From: Conchocele bisecta
Lineage: Eukaryota > Mollusca > Bivalvia > Lucinida > Thyasiridae
Reading direction: 5' to 3'
NCBI GenBank assembly: GCA_029237695.1
Contig: CM055274.1
Location: forward strand, 70,670,828-70,734,827
DNA length: 64,000 bases
A model generated the notes under the pieces. The model searched no databases and was not told the DNA's origin. It worked only from the letters and a program-made list of their open reading frames with translations. Positions 61,901 to 62,191 of the stretch are shown one piece after another. Each line of letters begins with the position of its first letter. Position 1 is the first letter of the stretch. The position numbers were made by a program, and so were the translations under genes.

Positions 61901-62191
61901 GTTTTTTGATTTTCCCCACAATGCAGCAGGTTATAAATGGGATTGAACCTGTTAGCCCGACCTTAAATGATCTTAGCTGTTGATAGGCTGTTAAACACCA
62001 ATAAATCCATCAATCCATTACTACGTGCACAGGTGAAGATCGACCGACTGAACTCACGCTGGAGTTCCTCCCTCATTATCGGGTGTCTGAGCTTCACCCC
62101 CGAGAGATACGTGCTCCCGGTGTCCGCCATCAGCATCAAGAAGTCGTGTATCGTCGTACAGTCCGACCATGTGTATACCTGTGGGGCCAAG
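10826..62191 (+). CDS. NEURL4: Neuralized-like protein 4, 5' 18 exons (3' end outside window)
   Basis: NEURL4 is a scaffold built of six neuralized homology repeats (NHRs). In mammals it is centrosome-associated and partners CP110 and the E3 ligase HERC2 (known of the family). Eighteen exons are seen, all with GT-AG borders and matching phases, summing to 3354 bases (1118 codons) without a stop. NHR1 spans about residues 6-165, NHR2 226-400, NHR3 433-598, NHR4 616-783, NHR5 813-985, and NHR6 starts near 1024. Each repeat shows FNNGVV-like, W(S/A)GS(I/L)xxG, GTWM(F/L)-like, [14 protein letters not shown] and VIDLYG motifs in order. The start ATG at 10826 has an in-frame stop at 10811. Introns run from 328 bp (intron 9) to 10345 bp (intron 3). 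The remaining NHR6 and C-terminal domain lie past 64000. Confidence 0.95.
10997..11236. other. Intron 1, first part, nothing recognised
   Basis: Unique-looking intron sequence. No element or conserved block seen. Confidence 0.5.
11237..11495. repeat. Cluster of palindromic CCTAATTAGG boxes
   Basis: At least eight TAATTA/AATTAGG boxes in alternating direction, several as the full palindrome CCTAATTAGG joined by ACTT CT spacers. They could be a decayed foldback or satellite; the core TAATTA is also the consensus of many homeodomain proteins. No function is shown by sequence alone. Confidence 0.6.
11588..11691 (+). repeat. 24-bp tandem repeat, about 4 copies
   Basis: Unit ACTGTCCCGGGGTACACTAAC plus AAA. 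Because 24 is a multiple of three the region reads open as a GYTNKTVP peptide, but there is no other sign of coding. The unit is the terminus seen at the right edge of the foldback at 8000-8216, and the sequence after it (GTTAGATTTTGACAATCC) matches the left edge of that foldback in inverse. Confidence 0.9.
11692..12151. other. Intron 1, nothing further recognised
   Basis: 11692-11725 belongs to the foldback family described at 8000. The remainder has no supportable feature. Confidence 0.5.
12152..15377 (+). mobile_element. Pearl-like tandem-core element, about 18 units
   Basis: Layout: 5' hairpin (TATGCCCCCGCCACC with GGTGAGGGGGGCATA), TAGTGTTACCGGCGTCC, a (CGTA)n microsatellite at 12201-12254, about 18 tandem units of 167 bp from 12257 to about 15305, and a 3' end with GGGGGCATTCGTG, the hairpin TGTGCCGACAGGCCACA and TTTCTAGTT. 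Each unit has AACCTTAACGCTGGG, CTTCACATTTCACACACGC, GGTCCTCTACCGCCC and GGTCAAGGTCAC. The same 3' end recurs near 19640 and 42520. The plan matches the oyster pearl elements (CvA type) and Helitron-like non-autonomous elements, recalled from the literature. No coding sequence; several units open small frames only by chance. Confidence 0.85.
12201..12254 (+). repeat. (CGTA)n microsatellite inside the element
   Basis: About 13 perfect tetranucleotide copies between the 5' end and the first core unit. A tetranucleotide tract in this position is a hallmark of pearl-type elements. Confidence 0.95.
15378..16698. repeat. Intron 1 end: pearl-like remnants and SINE-like tail
   Basis: 15640-15910 resembles a decayed pearl-like 5' end (GGGGGGCATATTG, TCCGTCCGTG). 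16125-16450 holds two diverged core units with CCAAGGTCAAGGTCAC and CTCTACTAT, related to the cores at 33660-34600. 16470-16625 is a fragment of the SINE-like family (GGGCGCTGAACCCGACGGCG-like start near 16485, TTGACAGGCCGTTAAAC near 16600). No gene. Confidence 0.6.
16699..16827 (+). CDS. NEURL4: NEURL4 exon 2: NHR1 part 2
   Basis: Codons 58-100, opened by CATTTCAG and closed by AAG before GTATGC, phase 0 at both ends. It reads [20 protein letters not shown] and ends [12 protein letters not shown], the central strands of the first NHR. The residues W, SGSIEIG and the GTW turn are at family-typical positions. Confidence 0.95.
17006..17392 (-). mobile_element. MITE, AGAGCTCCAGATAAG termini, subtype 1
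   Basis: Terminal inverted repeats AGAGCTCCAGATAAG (17006) and CTTATCTGGAGCTCT (to 17391). Inside is a hairpin TTTCATTATAATTGTCTCC/GGAGACAATTCTAATGAAA around 17163-17205. The copy at 27366-27722 is the same subtype in the other orientation. It starts 178 bp after the exon 2 donor. Confidence 0.85.
17528..17830 (+). repeat. 46-bp minisatellite, about 6 copies
   Basis: Unit: ACCAGAGTGTTGGTTTAGAG plus AGATTCCACTGTAATTCATG plus TACATGA. One unit has a 10-bp internal duplication. The block GGTTTAGAGAGATTCCACTG is the terminus of the pogo-like MITE family found at 21596 and 42855, so the array seems to have grown from a MITE end. It runs directly into the MITE at 17830. Confidence 0.9.
17830..18190 (+). 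mobile_element. MITE, AGAGCTCCAGATAAG termini, subtype 2, one end
   Basis: Begins AGAGCTCCAGATAAGGTG and follows the subtype 2 sequence also seen at 41036 and, reversed, at 38287 (TACGCACTTATTTTAGCAGA, GATTATCAAAAGTGGGAGTA). It continues to ACAAAACTTATCTG near 18180 where the terminal repeat has decayed. Confidence 0.75.
18356..18780 (+). repeat. SINE-like dispersed repeat
   Basis: One copy of a family that starts GGGCGAACGCGACGGC, passes GGTTCCTCCTAGGAATC, TTTGGCTCTTTTGTTACC, GGACCTGGCATCAGAT and GATTTTGGGATTTTCCCCCC, and ends TTGATAGAGCGTTAAACCCC followed by an AACAAACTAAA tail. Related copies: 24160, 26540, 31905, 35270, 48905. Length near 420 bp, fixed 5' end and A-rich tail suggest a SINE; I cannot show a clean pol III promoter. 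Confidence 0.65.
18781..18987. repeat. Foldback MITE fragment (GGGCTTATGGGATTTGTG family)
   Basis: Contains CTACACTGGTCACAAATCCCA and TAAGCCCGATTTCTCTAGTG-like sequence (in two blocks at 18853-18895), matching the right end of the MITE at 40600-40795. Confidence 0.6.
18988..19646 (+). mobile_element. Pearl-like element with three cores
   Basis: 5' end TTTTTATGCTCCCAGTC with GGAGGCATACAGTG, then (GTCC)n at 19040-19065, three units of about 170 bp (each with AACTTCTATATCTCTTGAAGG-like sequence, GTGGACAAAT and TATGACCTTGACC), and the 3' end GGGGGCATTCATGTGCC, GACAGGCCACATTTC. Same 5' and 3' plan as 12152-15377 but a different core sequence. Confidence 0.8.
19647..20470. repeat. Intron 2 end: MITE and SINE-like fragments
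   Basis: 19945-20190 is a foldback of the GGGCTTATGG family (GTGCAGATGCAGATCAGACTG centre). 20240-20445 is a SINE-like 3' part that ends TAAACACCATTAAGTAAATA, only 25 bp before exon 3. No gene. Confidence 0.6.
20471..20702 (+). CDS. NEURL4: NEURL4 exon 3: NHR1 end and linker
   Basis: 77 codons plus one base (residues 101-178), after ATGCTGACAG and before GTGCGT. It reads [18 protein letters not shown], then [35 protein letters not shown], closing the first NHR. The acceptor has almost no pyrimidine tract and lies right behind a SINE-like tail. Ends in phase 1. Confidence 0.95.
20729..20977 (+). mobile_element. TTAA-type MITE, complete
   Basis: Begins TTAACCCATTCACCCC and ends GTGTTGAAAGGGTTAA, an imperfect terminal inverted repeat that includes TTAA at both edges, as in piggyBac-like non-autonomous elements. 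Inside is the hairpin GAGACGGCTCCTCACGAGTC/GGCTC. Lies 26 bp after the exon 3 donor. Confidence 0.8.
21596..21804 (+). mobile_element. Pogo/Tc1-like MITE, CAGTGGAACCTCTCTAAAC termini
   Basis: Starts CAGTGGAACCTCTCTAAAC and ends GTTTCACTG, flanked by TA on both sides (21594-21595, 21805-21806). A second internal copy of the end sits at 21738. The copy at 42855-43081 is in reverse orientation. TA duplication and CAGT ends fit pogo-like Tc1/mariner relatives. No transposase frame. Confidence 0.8.
21840..22044 (-). repeat. tRNA-derived SINE
   Basis: Read on the minus strand, the head 22044-21965 is tRNA-like: it starts GGCCGGATTAGCTCAG, has an A box at 22036-22026 (TAGCTCAGTAG) and a B box at 21992-21982 (GGTTCGATTCC). 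The body has GGTGTGTCCTTGGGCAAGAT and runs to about 21840. The lack of a proper 3' acceptor stem pairing and the long tail argue against a functional tRNA gene. Confidence 0.8.
22096..22438 (+). mobile_element. Pearl-like element, short
   Basis: 5' TTTTAGCCGCCACTTTGTGG then GGGCATATAG, a TCCGTCCATGCATCC tract, two diverged cores (TTATTGCCCTTGATTTG, TTATGGCCCTTGATG), and a 3' end TGGTATTCGTGACATATGG, ACACACTTCTAGTT. The final CTAGTT matches the 3' ends at 15370 and 34736. Confidence 0.65.
22690..22990. mobile_element. Foldback MITE (TCATTTGAACC hairpin family)
   Basis: Central hairpin CCATTTGAACCGTCTCG/GGTTCAAATGAGTG at about 22793-22830, with arms extending to CAGAAGTACATGTCGTGACC and CACAACATATACTT. 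Related copies at 29845-30045 and 51968-52042, and a half copy near 49595. Confidence 0.7.
23069..23240. mobile_element. MITE, GAGCTCCAG termini, subtype 3
   Basis: Starts AGAGCTCCAGTAAAGGGG and ends CTTAACTGGAGCTC, with a centre hairpin GAATCGCCTCATTGAGACGA near 23129-23148. Subtype 3 recurs at 35099-35265. Confidence 0.8.
23405..24155. repeat. 750-bp inverted duplication around a foldback MITE
   Basis: The arm 23410-23545 (GAAGCTACCCTACTTATGG, GCATGCGATGAGTAATTTAA, CTATCCTGAACGGAGATC) is found reversed at 24030-24150 with only a few differences. Between them, 23521-23826 is a foldback MITE with ends GTAGCCTATTTCACCAACAT, and 23840-24020 is SINE-like sequence. Confidence 0.75.
24160..24560 (+). 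repeat. SINE-like dispersed repeat, full copy
   Basis: Starts GGGTGGCAGGTGGGAGCATG, has TTTAACGATCGGGGTTCATC, GGCACCAGGTCAGGTTATTC, and ends CTGCTGATAGGCCGTTAAAC plus an AATAAACAAACAA tail. A minus-strand B-box-like block (GGTTCGATCCC, 24501-24491 region) is present near the tail. The same family at 48905-49315 is over 90 percent alike by eye. Confidence 0.7.
24721..24738 (+). repeat. Poly-C tract
   Basis: A run of about 17 C, a likely trouble spot for sequencing. 24561-24720 is another SINE-like tail fragment. Confidence 0.9.
24915..25130 (+). repeat. tRNA-derived SINE
   Basis: Head has GGAGTAGGGGTTAGAGCACC (A box region) and a B-box-like GTGGGTCAAACCTC missing one T. The body has TTTCCATCCCACTGGTCTGT, CGGATGAGAC and ends in a hairpin (GGTCAGTGGAAGAAGGGGGC with its reverse at 25095-25120). 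A body fragment recurs at 47385-47450. Confidence 0.75.
25131..26198. other. Intron 3, no gene seen
   Basis: About 1 kb of AT-rich intron with no coding frame, terminal repeat or family block that I can recognise. Confidence 0.5.
26199..26446. mobile_element. Foldback MITE, TTAACCCTTAGACCGCT termini
   Basis: Starts CAACCCTTAGACCGCT and ends AGCGGTCTAAGGGTTAA with a centre hairpin ATCATTTCCATTGGAAATGA. Internal block CAACAGCAGACGACAA. A second copy lies at 60232-60405. TTAA at the edges again suggests a piggyBac-like origin. Confidence 0.8.
26540..27150 (+). repeat. SINE-like repeat split by a later insertion
   Basis: 26540-26812 and 27108-27150 are the two parts of one copy of the family at 18356 (join at CTGAATATAT / TGTAAATATTCAGTTCTG). 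The 295 bp between them is a separate pearl-like element. Confidence 0.75.
26813..27107 (+). mobile_element. Pearl-like element, GTCTCGCCCGC type
   Basis: 5' hairpin TTTTTGTCTCGCCCGCAAAA/GCGGAAAGCGAGAC, a (GTC)n tract at 26870-26882, one core with CAGGGTCAAGGTCAAGG, and a 3' end CAAGGCGAGACATTTC, CGCGGAATTCTTGT. Belongs with 31774, 36077 and 43329. Confidence 0.75.
27150..27206. repeat. Palindromic ACATGTACTTGA tandem repeat
   Basis: Three copies of an 18-bp unit TGTACATGTACTTGAACA. Self-complementary within each unit. Confidence 0.9.
27366..27722 (+). mobile_element. MITE, CTCCAGATAAG termini, subtype 1
   Basis: Inverted-orientation copy of 17006-17392: AACTCCAGATAAGCTACG at the left, ACCCAATTGCTTCAG near the right, and the hairpin TTTCATTAGAATTGTCTCC/GACAATTCTAATGAAA in the centre. 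Small frames inside are MITE sequence. Confidence 0.85.
27723..29000. other. Intron 3, mostly unrecognised
   Basis: Two copies of the palindrome ATTCCAATGGAAT at 28389-28420 followed by AGCAATACTAGCAATATTAG repeats. TTATCTGGAGCCCTG at 28995 is a MITE end. No gene. Confidence 0.5.
29050..29765 (+). mobile_element. Pearl-like element remnant, CTGTAACCGTAAGTCAG core
   Basis: Three diverged cores (each with ATACCTACTNTCTCTGTAACC-type sequence, TCATCCATATATTCATTCT, TGCGGCCCCTGTGCC and AAGGTCAAGGTCAA-like motif), ending with TGCCTCGGCGGGCTCGACATG at 29739-29759. Same core subfamily as 31774-33375. No true gene. Confidence 0.7.
29845..30045. mobile_element. Foldback MITE (TCATTTGAACC hairpin family)
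   Basis: Copy of the element at 22690: CGCTCAGAAGTACATG, CGCCATTTGAACCATCTC, AAATGAGTGGTCACAAC and CCGAAAGGAATGGGTTAA in the same order. Confidence 0.7.
30110..30357 (+). mobile_element. TTAA-type MITE
   Basis: CCCTTTCACCCCTAGTAAC at the left and TGTAGTGTGAAAGAGG at the right, with the inner hairpin GACGGCTCGTCATCGCGAGC. Family of 20729. The TTAA edges have mutated. Confidence 0.75.
30358..31047. other. End of intron 3, nothing recognised
   Basis: No coding frame or repeat family recognised except a short direct repeat TAGCATGGT (30985, 31022). Confidence 0.5.
31048..31337 (+). CDS. NEURL4: NEURL4 exon 4: linker and NHR2 part 1
   Basis: Enters in phase 1 after ATTTCAG and ends in phase 0 before GTAAGC (residues 178-274). 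The first 48 residues are a linker ([17 protein letters not shown] onward) with a serine- and threonine-rich stretch. NHR2 starts [20 protein letters not shown] and runs to [20 protein letters not shown]. Confidence 0.95.
31774..33375 (+). mobile_element. Pearl-like element, GTCGAGCCCGC type, with nested insert
   Basis: 5' hairpin TTGTCGAGCCCGCTTGC/GCGAGAC at 31773-31800, a CCGTGCGTCCGTCTG tract, seven or so cores of the CTGTAACCGTAAGTCAG subfamily (with GGTCAAGGTCAAATGA), and the 3' end TGCCTCGGCGGGCTCGACATG at 33353-33373. The insert 31905-32385 is SINE-like and splits the first core. The 258-codon frame at 32597-33373 is the core read through and is not a gene. Confidence 0.8.
31905..32385 (+). 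repeat. SINE-like repeat, CAGGCACCGGGGC head
   Basis: Begins CCCCGTGCAGGCACCGGGGC, has GCTGCAGTAGCCATTGCTTG and TCGTAAAAGGCGACTAAAC, and ends GCGGACGTTAAACCCTATTC plus ACTCACTC. The head alone recurs at 51493-51603. The body resembles the family at 24160, so the two share a core with different heads. Confidence 0.65.
33540..34737 (+). mobile_element. Pearl-like element, TACCCCCCGCAACG type, about 6 cores
   Basis: The 5' end (ACCCCCCGCAACGAGTTG, GGGGGGGTATACTGGAGTCA) is present twice in tandem at 33551-33595 and 33601-33640, followed by (GTCC)n, about six cores of 165 bp with CTTAATATTTCACACATGC and CCCAAGGTCAAGGTCA, and the 3' end CCACGCGGGGGGTATTCC, hairpin GTAAGCCTCGCTTAC and CAATCTAGTT at 34727-34736. 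The last core near 34500-34650 switches to the sequence of the 12152 element, which suggests exchange between families. Confidence 0.8.
34795..34906 (+). CDS. NEURL4: NEURL4 exon 5: NHR2 part 2
   Basis: After GACTCTTTAG, before GTAAGT; residues 275-311, phase 0 in and 1 out. It reads [20 protein letters not shown] then [18 protein letters not shown]. Confidence 0.95.
35099..35475. repeat. MITE subtype 3 and SINE-like fragment
   Basis: 35099-35265 is a MITE with ends AGAGCTCCAGTTAAGGTG and CATTAACTGGAGCTCTG and the centre GAATCGCCTCATTGAGACGA. 35270-35475 is a SINE-like part (TATTACTTTTCAGAGATGG, AGCTGTTGACAGGCCATTA). Confidence 0.75.
35640..35728 (+). CDS. NEURL4: NEURL4 exon 6: NHR2 part 3
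   Basis: After TATGTTACAG, before GTAAGT; residues 312-341, phase 1 in and 0 out. It reads [20 protein letters not shown] then GQYNLDALA, almost identical to the vertebrate second NHR. Confidence 0.95.
36077..36547 (+). mobile_element. Pearl-like element, GTCGCGCCTGC type, two cores
   Basis: 5' hairpin TTTTGTCGCGCCTGCTTTAG/CAGAGGCGCGAC followed by a tandem second copy of the 5' end (36131-36175), a CGTCGTCGTCCG tract, two cores with CTGAAGGTCAAGGTCATTT, and the 3' end TGCCTCGGCAGGCGCGACAC, GGCGGAATTCTTGT. Confidence 0.8.
36684..37170. mobile_element. Two foldback MITEs head to tail, GGGCCGNTTCACTAAAC family
   Basis: Copy one is 36684-36923 and copy two 36924-37170, abutting at CCCCCTGGGGG. 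Each has ends with TTTCACTAAACTT and ACGACTAAAATG and a centre hairpin ATTTACATTTATTGAGCATA/GGCTGCATATGCAGCC. Other copies: 45279-46392 (interrupted) and 59845-60076. No true coding. Confidence 0.85.
37406..37661 (+). CDS. NEURL4: NEURL4 exon 7: NHR2 end and linker
   Basis: After TCTGTTTCAG, before GTATGT; residues 342-427, phase 0 in and 1 out. It has [50 protein letters not shown] and then a charged linker ([20 protein letters not shown]) toward NHR3. Confidence 0.95.
37728..38034. mobile_element. Foldback MITE, GTAGCCTATTTCACCAACAT termini
   Basis: AGTAGCATATTTCACCAAC at the left and TTGGTGAAATAGGCTACTG at the right, with AAAGTATACTTTTCTAGCAA arms and the centre hairpin TATCACAGCCAAAATGGCTG. 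Same family as 23521-23826 and 39105-40075. Confidence 0.85.
38287..38655 (-). mobile_element. MITE, AGAGCTCCAGATAAG termini, subtype 2
   Basis: GAACTCCAGATAAGTGTTG at the left and CCTTATCTGGAGCTCTG at the right. The centre has an AGCTGCTTTTTGCAGCTCA hairpin. Ends 40 bp before exon 8. Confidence 0.85.
38696..38783 (+). CDS. NEURL4: NEURL4 exon 8: NHR3 start
   Basis: After GACTTTTGCAG, before GTACGT; residues 427-456, phase 1 in and 2 out. It reads [20 protein letters not shown] then NNQRTAHRP, the first strand of NHR3. Confidence 0.93.
39105..40075. mobile_element. Foldback MITE split by a tandem-core element
   Basis: 39105-39177 and 39956-40075 are the ends of a MITE of the GTAGCCTATTTCACC family. 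Between them 39178-39955 is a different element: 5' hairpin ACGACCGTTTTTAAAAAACGG, three cores of about 180 bp (each with CCGTTCAGTCGATCGATCTG and GAAGATGTGCACCTTGG), and the 3' end ATTCGACGGGCGTATTTTG. It is pearl-like in plan but lacks the AGGTCA motif. 38905-39085 upstream is another pearl-like 3' fragment. Confidence 0.75.
40235..40502 (+). CDS. NEURL4: NEURL4 exon 9: NHR3 middle
   Basis: After TATTTTCCAG, before GTATTG; residues 456-545, phase 2 in and 0 out. It carries [58 protein letters not shown] and [11 protein letters not shown], the bulk of NHR3 in one exon. Confidence 0.96.
40600..40795. mobile_element. Foldback MITE, ATGGGGCTTATGGGATTTGTG family
   Basis: Left end CTGACTGGAGAAATGGGGCT, right end TGGTCACAAAACCCATAAGC, centre GATCCTGATCAGACTG/CAGGCTGATCTGGATC. 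Fills most of the 328-bp intron 9. Fragments of the family occur at 18850, 19945, 35845, 42222, 49550 and 61600. Confidence 0.75.
40831..40993 (+). CDS. NEURL4: NEURL4 exon 10: NHR3 end
   Basis: After AATCTTATAG, before GTCAGT; residues 546-599, phase 0 in and 1 out. It reads [40 protein letters not shown] and [14 protein letters not shown], the last strands of NHR3. Confidence 0.96.
41036..41400 (+). mobile_element. MITE, AGAGCTCCAGATAAG termini, subtype 2
   Basis: Starts AGAGCTCCAGATAAGGTG, 43 bp after the exon 10 donor, and runs to AAAACATATTTGGAGGTCTG near 41395. Opposite orientation to 38287-38655. Confidence 0.8.
41452..41936 (+). mobile_element. Pearl-like 5' end and diverged cores
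   Basis: TTTTTATACCCTGTGGACGA, then CCGTCTGTCCGTCTGTCGCC and two diverged cores (TCCATCCAGAGTTATGCAC, ATCCCAACAGAGTTCTTACG). No 3' end is seen before exon 11, which follows directly. Confidence 0.55.
41937..42179 (+). CDS. NEURL4: NEURL4 exon 11: linker and NHR4 part 1
   Basis: After GCTATTGCAG, before GTATGG; residues 600-680, phase 1 in and 1 out. A short serine/aspartate linker ([18 protein letters not shown]) is followed by [40 protein letters not shown] and [12 protein letters not shown]. Confidence 0.96.
42855..43081 (-). mobile_element. Pogo/Tc1-like MITE abutting exon 12
   Basis: Right end GGTTCCATTG followed by TA, left end GTGAAACCTCTCTAAACCGG with the first CA lost. It is the inverted orientation of 21596-21804 and shares AATGGCCAAGAAACTCATC-like sequence with it (reversed). 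The TA duplication at 43082-43083 forms part of the exon 12 acceptor TAG. Internal CTGGAAGGTCCCCACAGCTG resembles the unit of the minisatellite at 61660. Confidence 0.85.
43085..43163 (+). CDS. NEURL4: NEURL4 exon 12: NHR4 part 2
   Basis: After CATTGTAG, before GTTGGT; residues 681-707, phase 1 in and 2 out. It reads [20 protein letters not shown] then YDTWML, matching the vertebrate fourth NHR. The donor GTTGGT is weak; the alternative GTAATC at 43169 would break the frame into exon 13. The acceptor lies at the edge of a MITE. Confidence 0.9.
43228..45032 (+). mobile_element. TTAA-type MITE split by a pearl-like element
   Basis: 43228-43328 (TTAACCCTTTCACCCCTTTC to GGGGGTGTTTTTGT) and 44900-45032 (TGTTCTTAAAAATATGAAAA to GTTTAAAGGGTTGAA) are two halves of one MITE of the 20729 family. 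When the middle is set aside they match the intact copies end to end. Confidence 0.85.
43329..44899 (+). mobile_element. Pearl-like element, CCCGCCTGCTTTAGC type, about 9 cores
   Basis: 5' hairpin CCCGCCTGCTTTAGCAGAAG/CGGGAC, a (CGG/CGT)n tract at 43369-43412, about nine cores of 137 bp from 43610 to 44800 (each with TATTCCATACATGCATTTG, AACATCCCGCATCATTCT and CAAAGGTCAAGGTCACTGAC), and the 3' end GCGAGGCGGGACATTTTGC, GCGGAGCTCTTGT. The 3' end pairs with the 5' end as in 26813 and 36077. Confidence 0.85.
45279..46392. mobile_element. GGGCCGTTTCACTAAAC-family MITE split by a TA element
   Basis: 45279-45474 and 46349-46392 together form one copy of the family at 36684 (hairpin ATTTACATTTATTGAGCATA near 45355; CGAAGTTTAGTGAAACGGGC at the right). 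The interruption is the element 45475-46348. 45060-45278 to the left is T-rich sequence without features. Confidence 0.8.
45475..46348. mobile_element. Pogo-like TA element, CAGTCGAGCACCAGTA termini
   Basis: 874 bp with terminal inverted repeats CAGTCGAGCACCAGTA then T/C then CTCGAA (22 of 23 match), flanked by TA (45473-45474 and 46349-46350). Subterminal TCGAGATA boxes are repeated near both ends. Removing it restores the host MITE with one TA. Two minus frames (45818-46009, 46010-46261) show no transposase motifs I can recognise, so it is probably non-autonomous or badly decayed. Confidence 0.85.
46621..46931 (+). CDS. NEURL4: NEURL4 exon 13: NHR4 end and linker
   Basis: After TACATTCCAG, before GTATGG; residues 707-811, phase 2 in and 1 out. 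It has [60 protein letters not shown] and GQCAQVSV, then a linker ([18 protein letters not shown]) toward NHR5. Confidence 0.96.
46932..47765. repeat. Intron 13: SINE fragment and TTAA foldback
   Basis: 47385-47450 is a fragment of the SINE body at 24915 (TATTTCCATCACACTGGTCT). 47487-47682 is a MITE with ends TTAACTCTTTGCATGCT and AGCATGCGAAGAGTTTAA. The rest is not recognised. Confidence 0.65.
47766..48121 (+). CDS. NEURL4: NEURL4 exon 14: NHR5 part 1
   Basis: After TTATTTTCAG, before GTGAGG; residues 811-929, phase 1 in and 0 out. It has [55 protein letters not shown], a serine-rich insert ([16 protein letters not shown]) and TWIVTGSEV. The insert between the W-G-S strand and the TW strand is also seen in vertebrate NHR5. 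Confidence 0.95.
48279..48555 (+). repeat. Dispersed repeat (family of 7708-7975)
   Basis: See 7708. Same blocks in the same order. 48700-48860 beyond it has two copies of ATTATTGACATAATTAATGA and two of GCATTCAAGTAG, small local duplications. Confidence 0.75.
48905..49315 (+). repeat. SINE-like dispersed repeat, full copy
   Basis: Close match to 24160-24560 from GTGGGTGGCAGGTGGGAG to TTAGCTGTTGATAGGTCGTT, with a (AAAC)n tail AATAAACAAACAAACAAAC. The tail is the longest of the family here, consistent with a recent insertion. Confidence 0.75.
49385..49483 (+). CDS. NEURL4: NEURL4 exon 15: NHR5 part 2
   Basis: After CCTGATGCAG, before GTAAAT; residues 930-962, phase 0 at both ends. It reads [20 protein letters not shown] then [13 protein letters not shown]. 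Confidence 0.95.
49679..50728. mobile_element. TA-flanked DNA element, CAGGGRTC termini
   Basis: Left end CAGGGATCCTATAGATTATC then GGACA, right end TATTATCC-like GGATAATTGGTATGACCCC then TG; both are flanked by TA (49677-49678 and 50729-50730). The inverted repeat matches over about 25 bp with gaps. Internal short frames (for example 50209-50532 plus) have no known motif. Probably a non-autonomous Tc1/mariner or pogo relative of 1050 bp. Confidence 0.65.
50893..51890 (-). repeat. Tandem cores with CCTTGGTGACCTT, about 150-bp unit
   Basis: About six diverged units, each with TTGATCCGTTAGTCGGATCA-like, TTACCAAACTTCATCAATAG, CCACCCAGTGTCA and GTGACCTTAACCTTTGTG. The motif AGGTCAAGGTCA of other pearl-like cores appears here on the minus strand. 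The left edge TTTTGTCTCACCCACTATAG resembles a pearl-like 5' end. 51493-51603 is a nested SINE-like head (family of 31905). Confidence 0.75.
51892..51944 (+). pseudogene. Relic copy of NEURL4 exon 16 (about 50 bp)
   Basis: CTACGGCATGGTGGAGTCTG and GTGAGCAGTGCCC are shared with exon 16 (52137-52175) with two or three differences between; it would encode [13 protein letters not shown]. It has no splice acceptor before it and no donor after it, and sits at the edge of a tandem repeat array. It is 220 bp upstream of the true exon in the same orientation. Confidence 0.8.
51968..52042. mobile_element. Short hairpin MITE (TCATTTGAACC family)
   Basis: GTATGATGTCACCACTCATT and TGAACCGTCTCG pair with the reverse sequence ending ACATCATACACTTT. 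A minimal copy of the family at 22690. Confidence 0.8.
52113..52244 (+). CDS. NEURL4: NEURL4 exon 16: NHR5 end and linker
   Basis: After CCATCCCCAG, before GTAATC; residues 963-1006, phase 0 at both ends. It reads [20 protein letters not shown], the last strand of NHR5, then a serine-rich linker ([15 protein letters not shown]). Confidence 0.95.
52688..52701 (+). promoter_or_regulatory. X-box-like motif, left end of the transposon
   Basis: GTAACCATGGAAAC, close to the RFX-factor X-box consensus GTNRCC-N2-RGYAAC. A weaker half (TATGGTAACC) lies at 52521-52530 inside the left inverted repeat. Confidence 0.45.
53437..58299 (-). pseudogene. XPG/FEN1-like nuclease, Cys8 transposase gene, 8 frameshifts
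   Basis: Reading down the minus strand from ATG at 58299, open segments are 58299-57853, about 57865-57557, about 57575-56425, about 56610-56045, 56052-55782, 55790-55168, 55175-54630, 54694-54161 and 54237-53437, each in a new frame. In order they show an NLS-like [14 protein letters not shown] and YHRVC, CFICG and YHRSCYGHY zinc-site motifs, a conserved middle ([73 protein letters not shown]), then [41 protein letters not shown] and LTGCDTNSS, which fit the XPG-N, XPG-I and helix-hairpin-helix blocks of FEN1-type nucleases, and eight cysteines at 53592-53503 (YCKDGNC to RCQHEC). No in-frame nonsense codon was found within the segments. Intronless. Plus-strand frames here are antisense shadows. 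Confidence 0.8.
58471..58645. repeat. 48-bp tandem repeat upstream of the transposase gene
   Basis: Three to four units with AATCACGGCGGTGTT and ATTTAAAGAGNAAAAAATCAC-like blocks (58525, 58563, 58606), plus a reversed copy near 58475. It lies 170-350 bp before the transposase ATG and may be part of its promoter. Confidence 0.65.
58967..58980 (+). promoter_or_regulatory. X-box motif, right end of the transposon
   Basis: GTTACCTTGGCAAC, full match to the palindromic X-box pattern. It lies about 670 bp upstream of the transposase ATG on the minus strand. Confidence 0.5.
59152..59165 (+). promoter_or_regulatory. X-box perfect palindrome, right end of the transposon
   Basis: GTTACCATGGTAAC, a perfect 14-bp palindrome and consensus X-box. 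A related GTTGCCATGGAAAT lies at 59318-59331 at the inner edge of the right inverted repeat. Confidence 0.5.
59845..60076. mobile_element. Foldback MITE, GGGCCGTTTCACTAAAC family
   Basis: AGGGGACTAAACTTCTTACG at the left and GAAACGGGCCCCAGG at the right, centre hairpin GCATAGGCTGCATGTGCAGC. Fourth copy of the family at 36684. Confidence 0.85.
60232..60405. mobile_element. Foldback MITE, TTAACCCTTAGACCGCT family, left end decayed
   Basis: TTTTTTGTCGTCTGCTG at the left and TAGCGGTCTAAGGGTTAA at the right, with AAGCAACAGCAGACGACAA. Copy of 26199-26446. Confidence 0.8.
60467..60712 (+). mobile_element. TTAA-type MITE, complete
   Basis: TTAACCCTTTCACGCC at the left, GGGTTCAAACGGTTAA at the right, inner hairpin GACGGCTCATTACGAGCCGG. 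Ends 55 bp before exon 17. Confidence 0.85.
60768..60944 (+). CDS. NEURL4: NEURL4 exon 17: NHR6 part 1
   Basis: After TCTACTTACAG, before GTAATG; residues 1007-1065, phase 0 at both ends. It reads [51 protein letters not shown] and ends NKLFQ, the opening of the sixth NHR. Confidence 0.95.
60957..61298 (-). mobile_element. MITE, AGAGCTCCAGATAAG termini, subtype 2
   Basis: GGGCTCCAGATAAGTTCTG at the left, 12 bp after the exon 17 donor, and CACCTTATCTGGAGCTCTG at the right. Centre hairpin GAGCTGCAAAAAGCAAAC/GTTTGCTTTTTGCAGCTC. Confidence 0.9.
61650..61866 (+). repeat. 17-bp minisatellite, about 12 copies
   Basis: Unit GGGAGGTCCCCACTGCT with an A/G variant (CACGGCT) alternating. The preceding CTGTCTAAACTGGACACATT is the terminus and interior start of the pogo-like MITE at 42855, so the array has grown from MITE sequence. 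Because 17 is not a multiple of three all three frames on both strands stay open; these are not genes. Confidence 0.95.
61905..62015 (+). repeat. SINE-like 3' tail fragment
   Basis: TTTTCCCCACAATGCAGCAG, GGGATTGAACCTG and GTTGATAGGCTGTTAAACAC followed by CAATAAATCC. It ends about 18 bp before the exon 18 acceptor. Confidence 0.7.
62033..62191 (+). CDS. NEURL4: NEURL4 exon 18: NHR6 part 2
   Basis: After CGTGCACAG, before GTATGT; residues 1066-1118, phase 0 at both ends. It reads [20 protein letters not shown] then [12 protein letters not shown] and [18 protein letters not shown]. The gene must continue past the window. Confidence 0.94.

Noticed and set aside
61540..61921. Several overlapping frames rich in [12 protein letters not shown] or WGPPSSGDL
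   Set aside because: They are the 17-bp minisatellite read in all frames on both strands.
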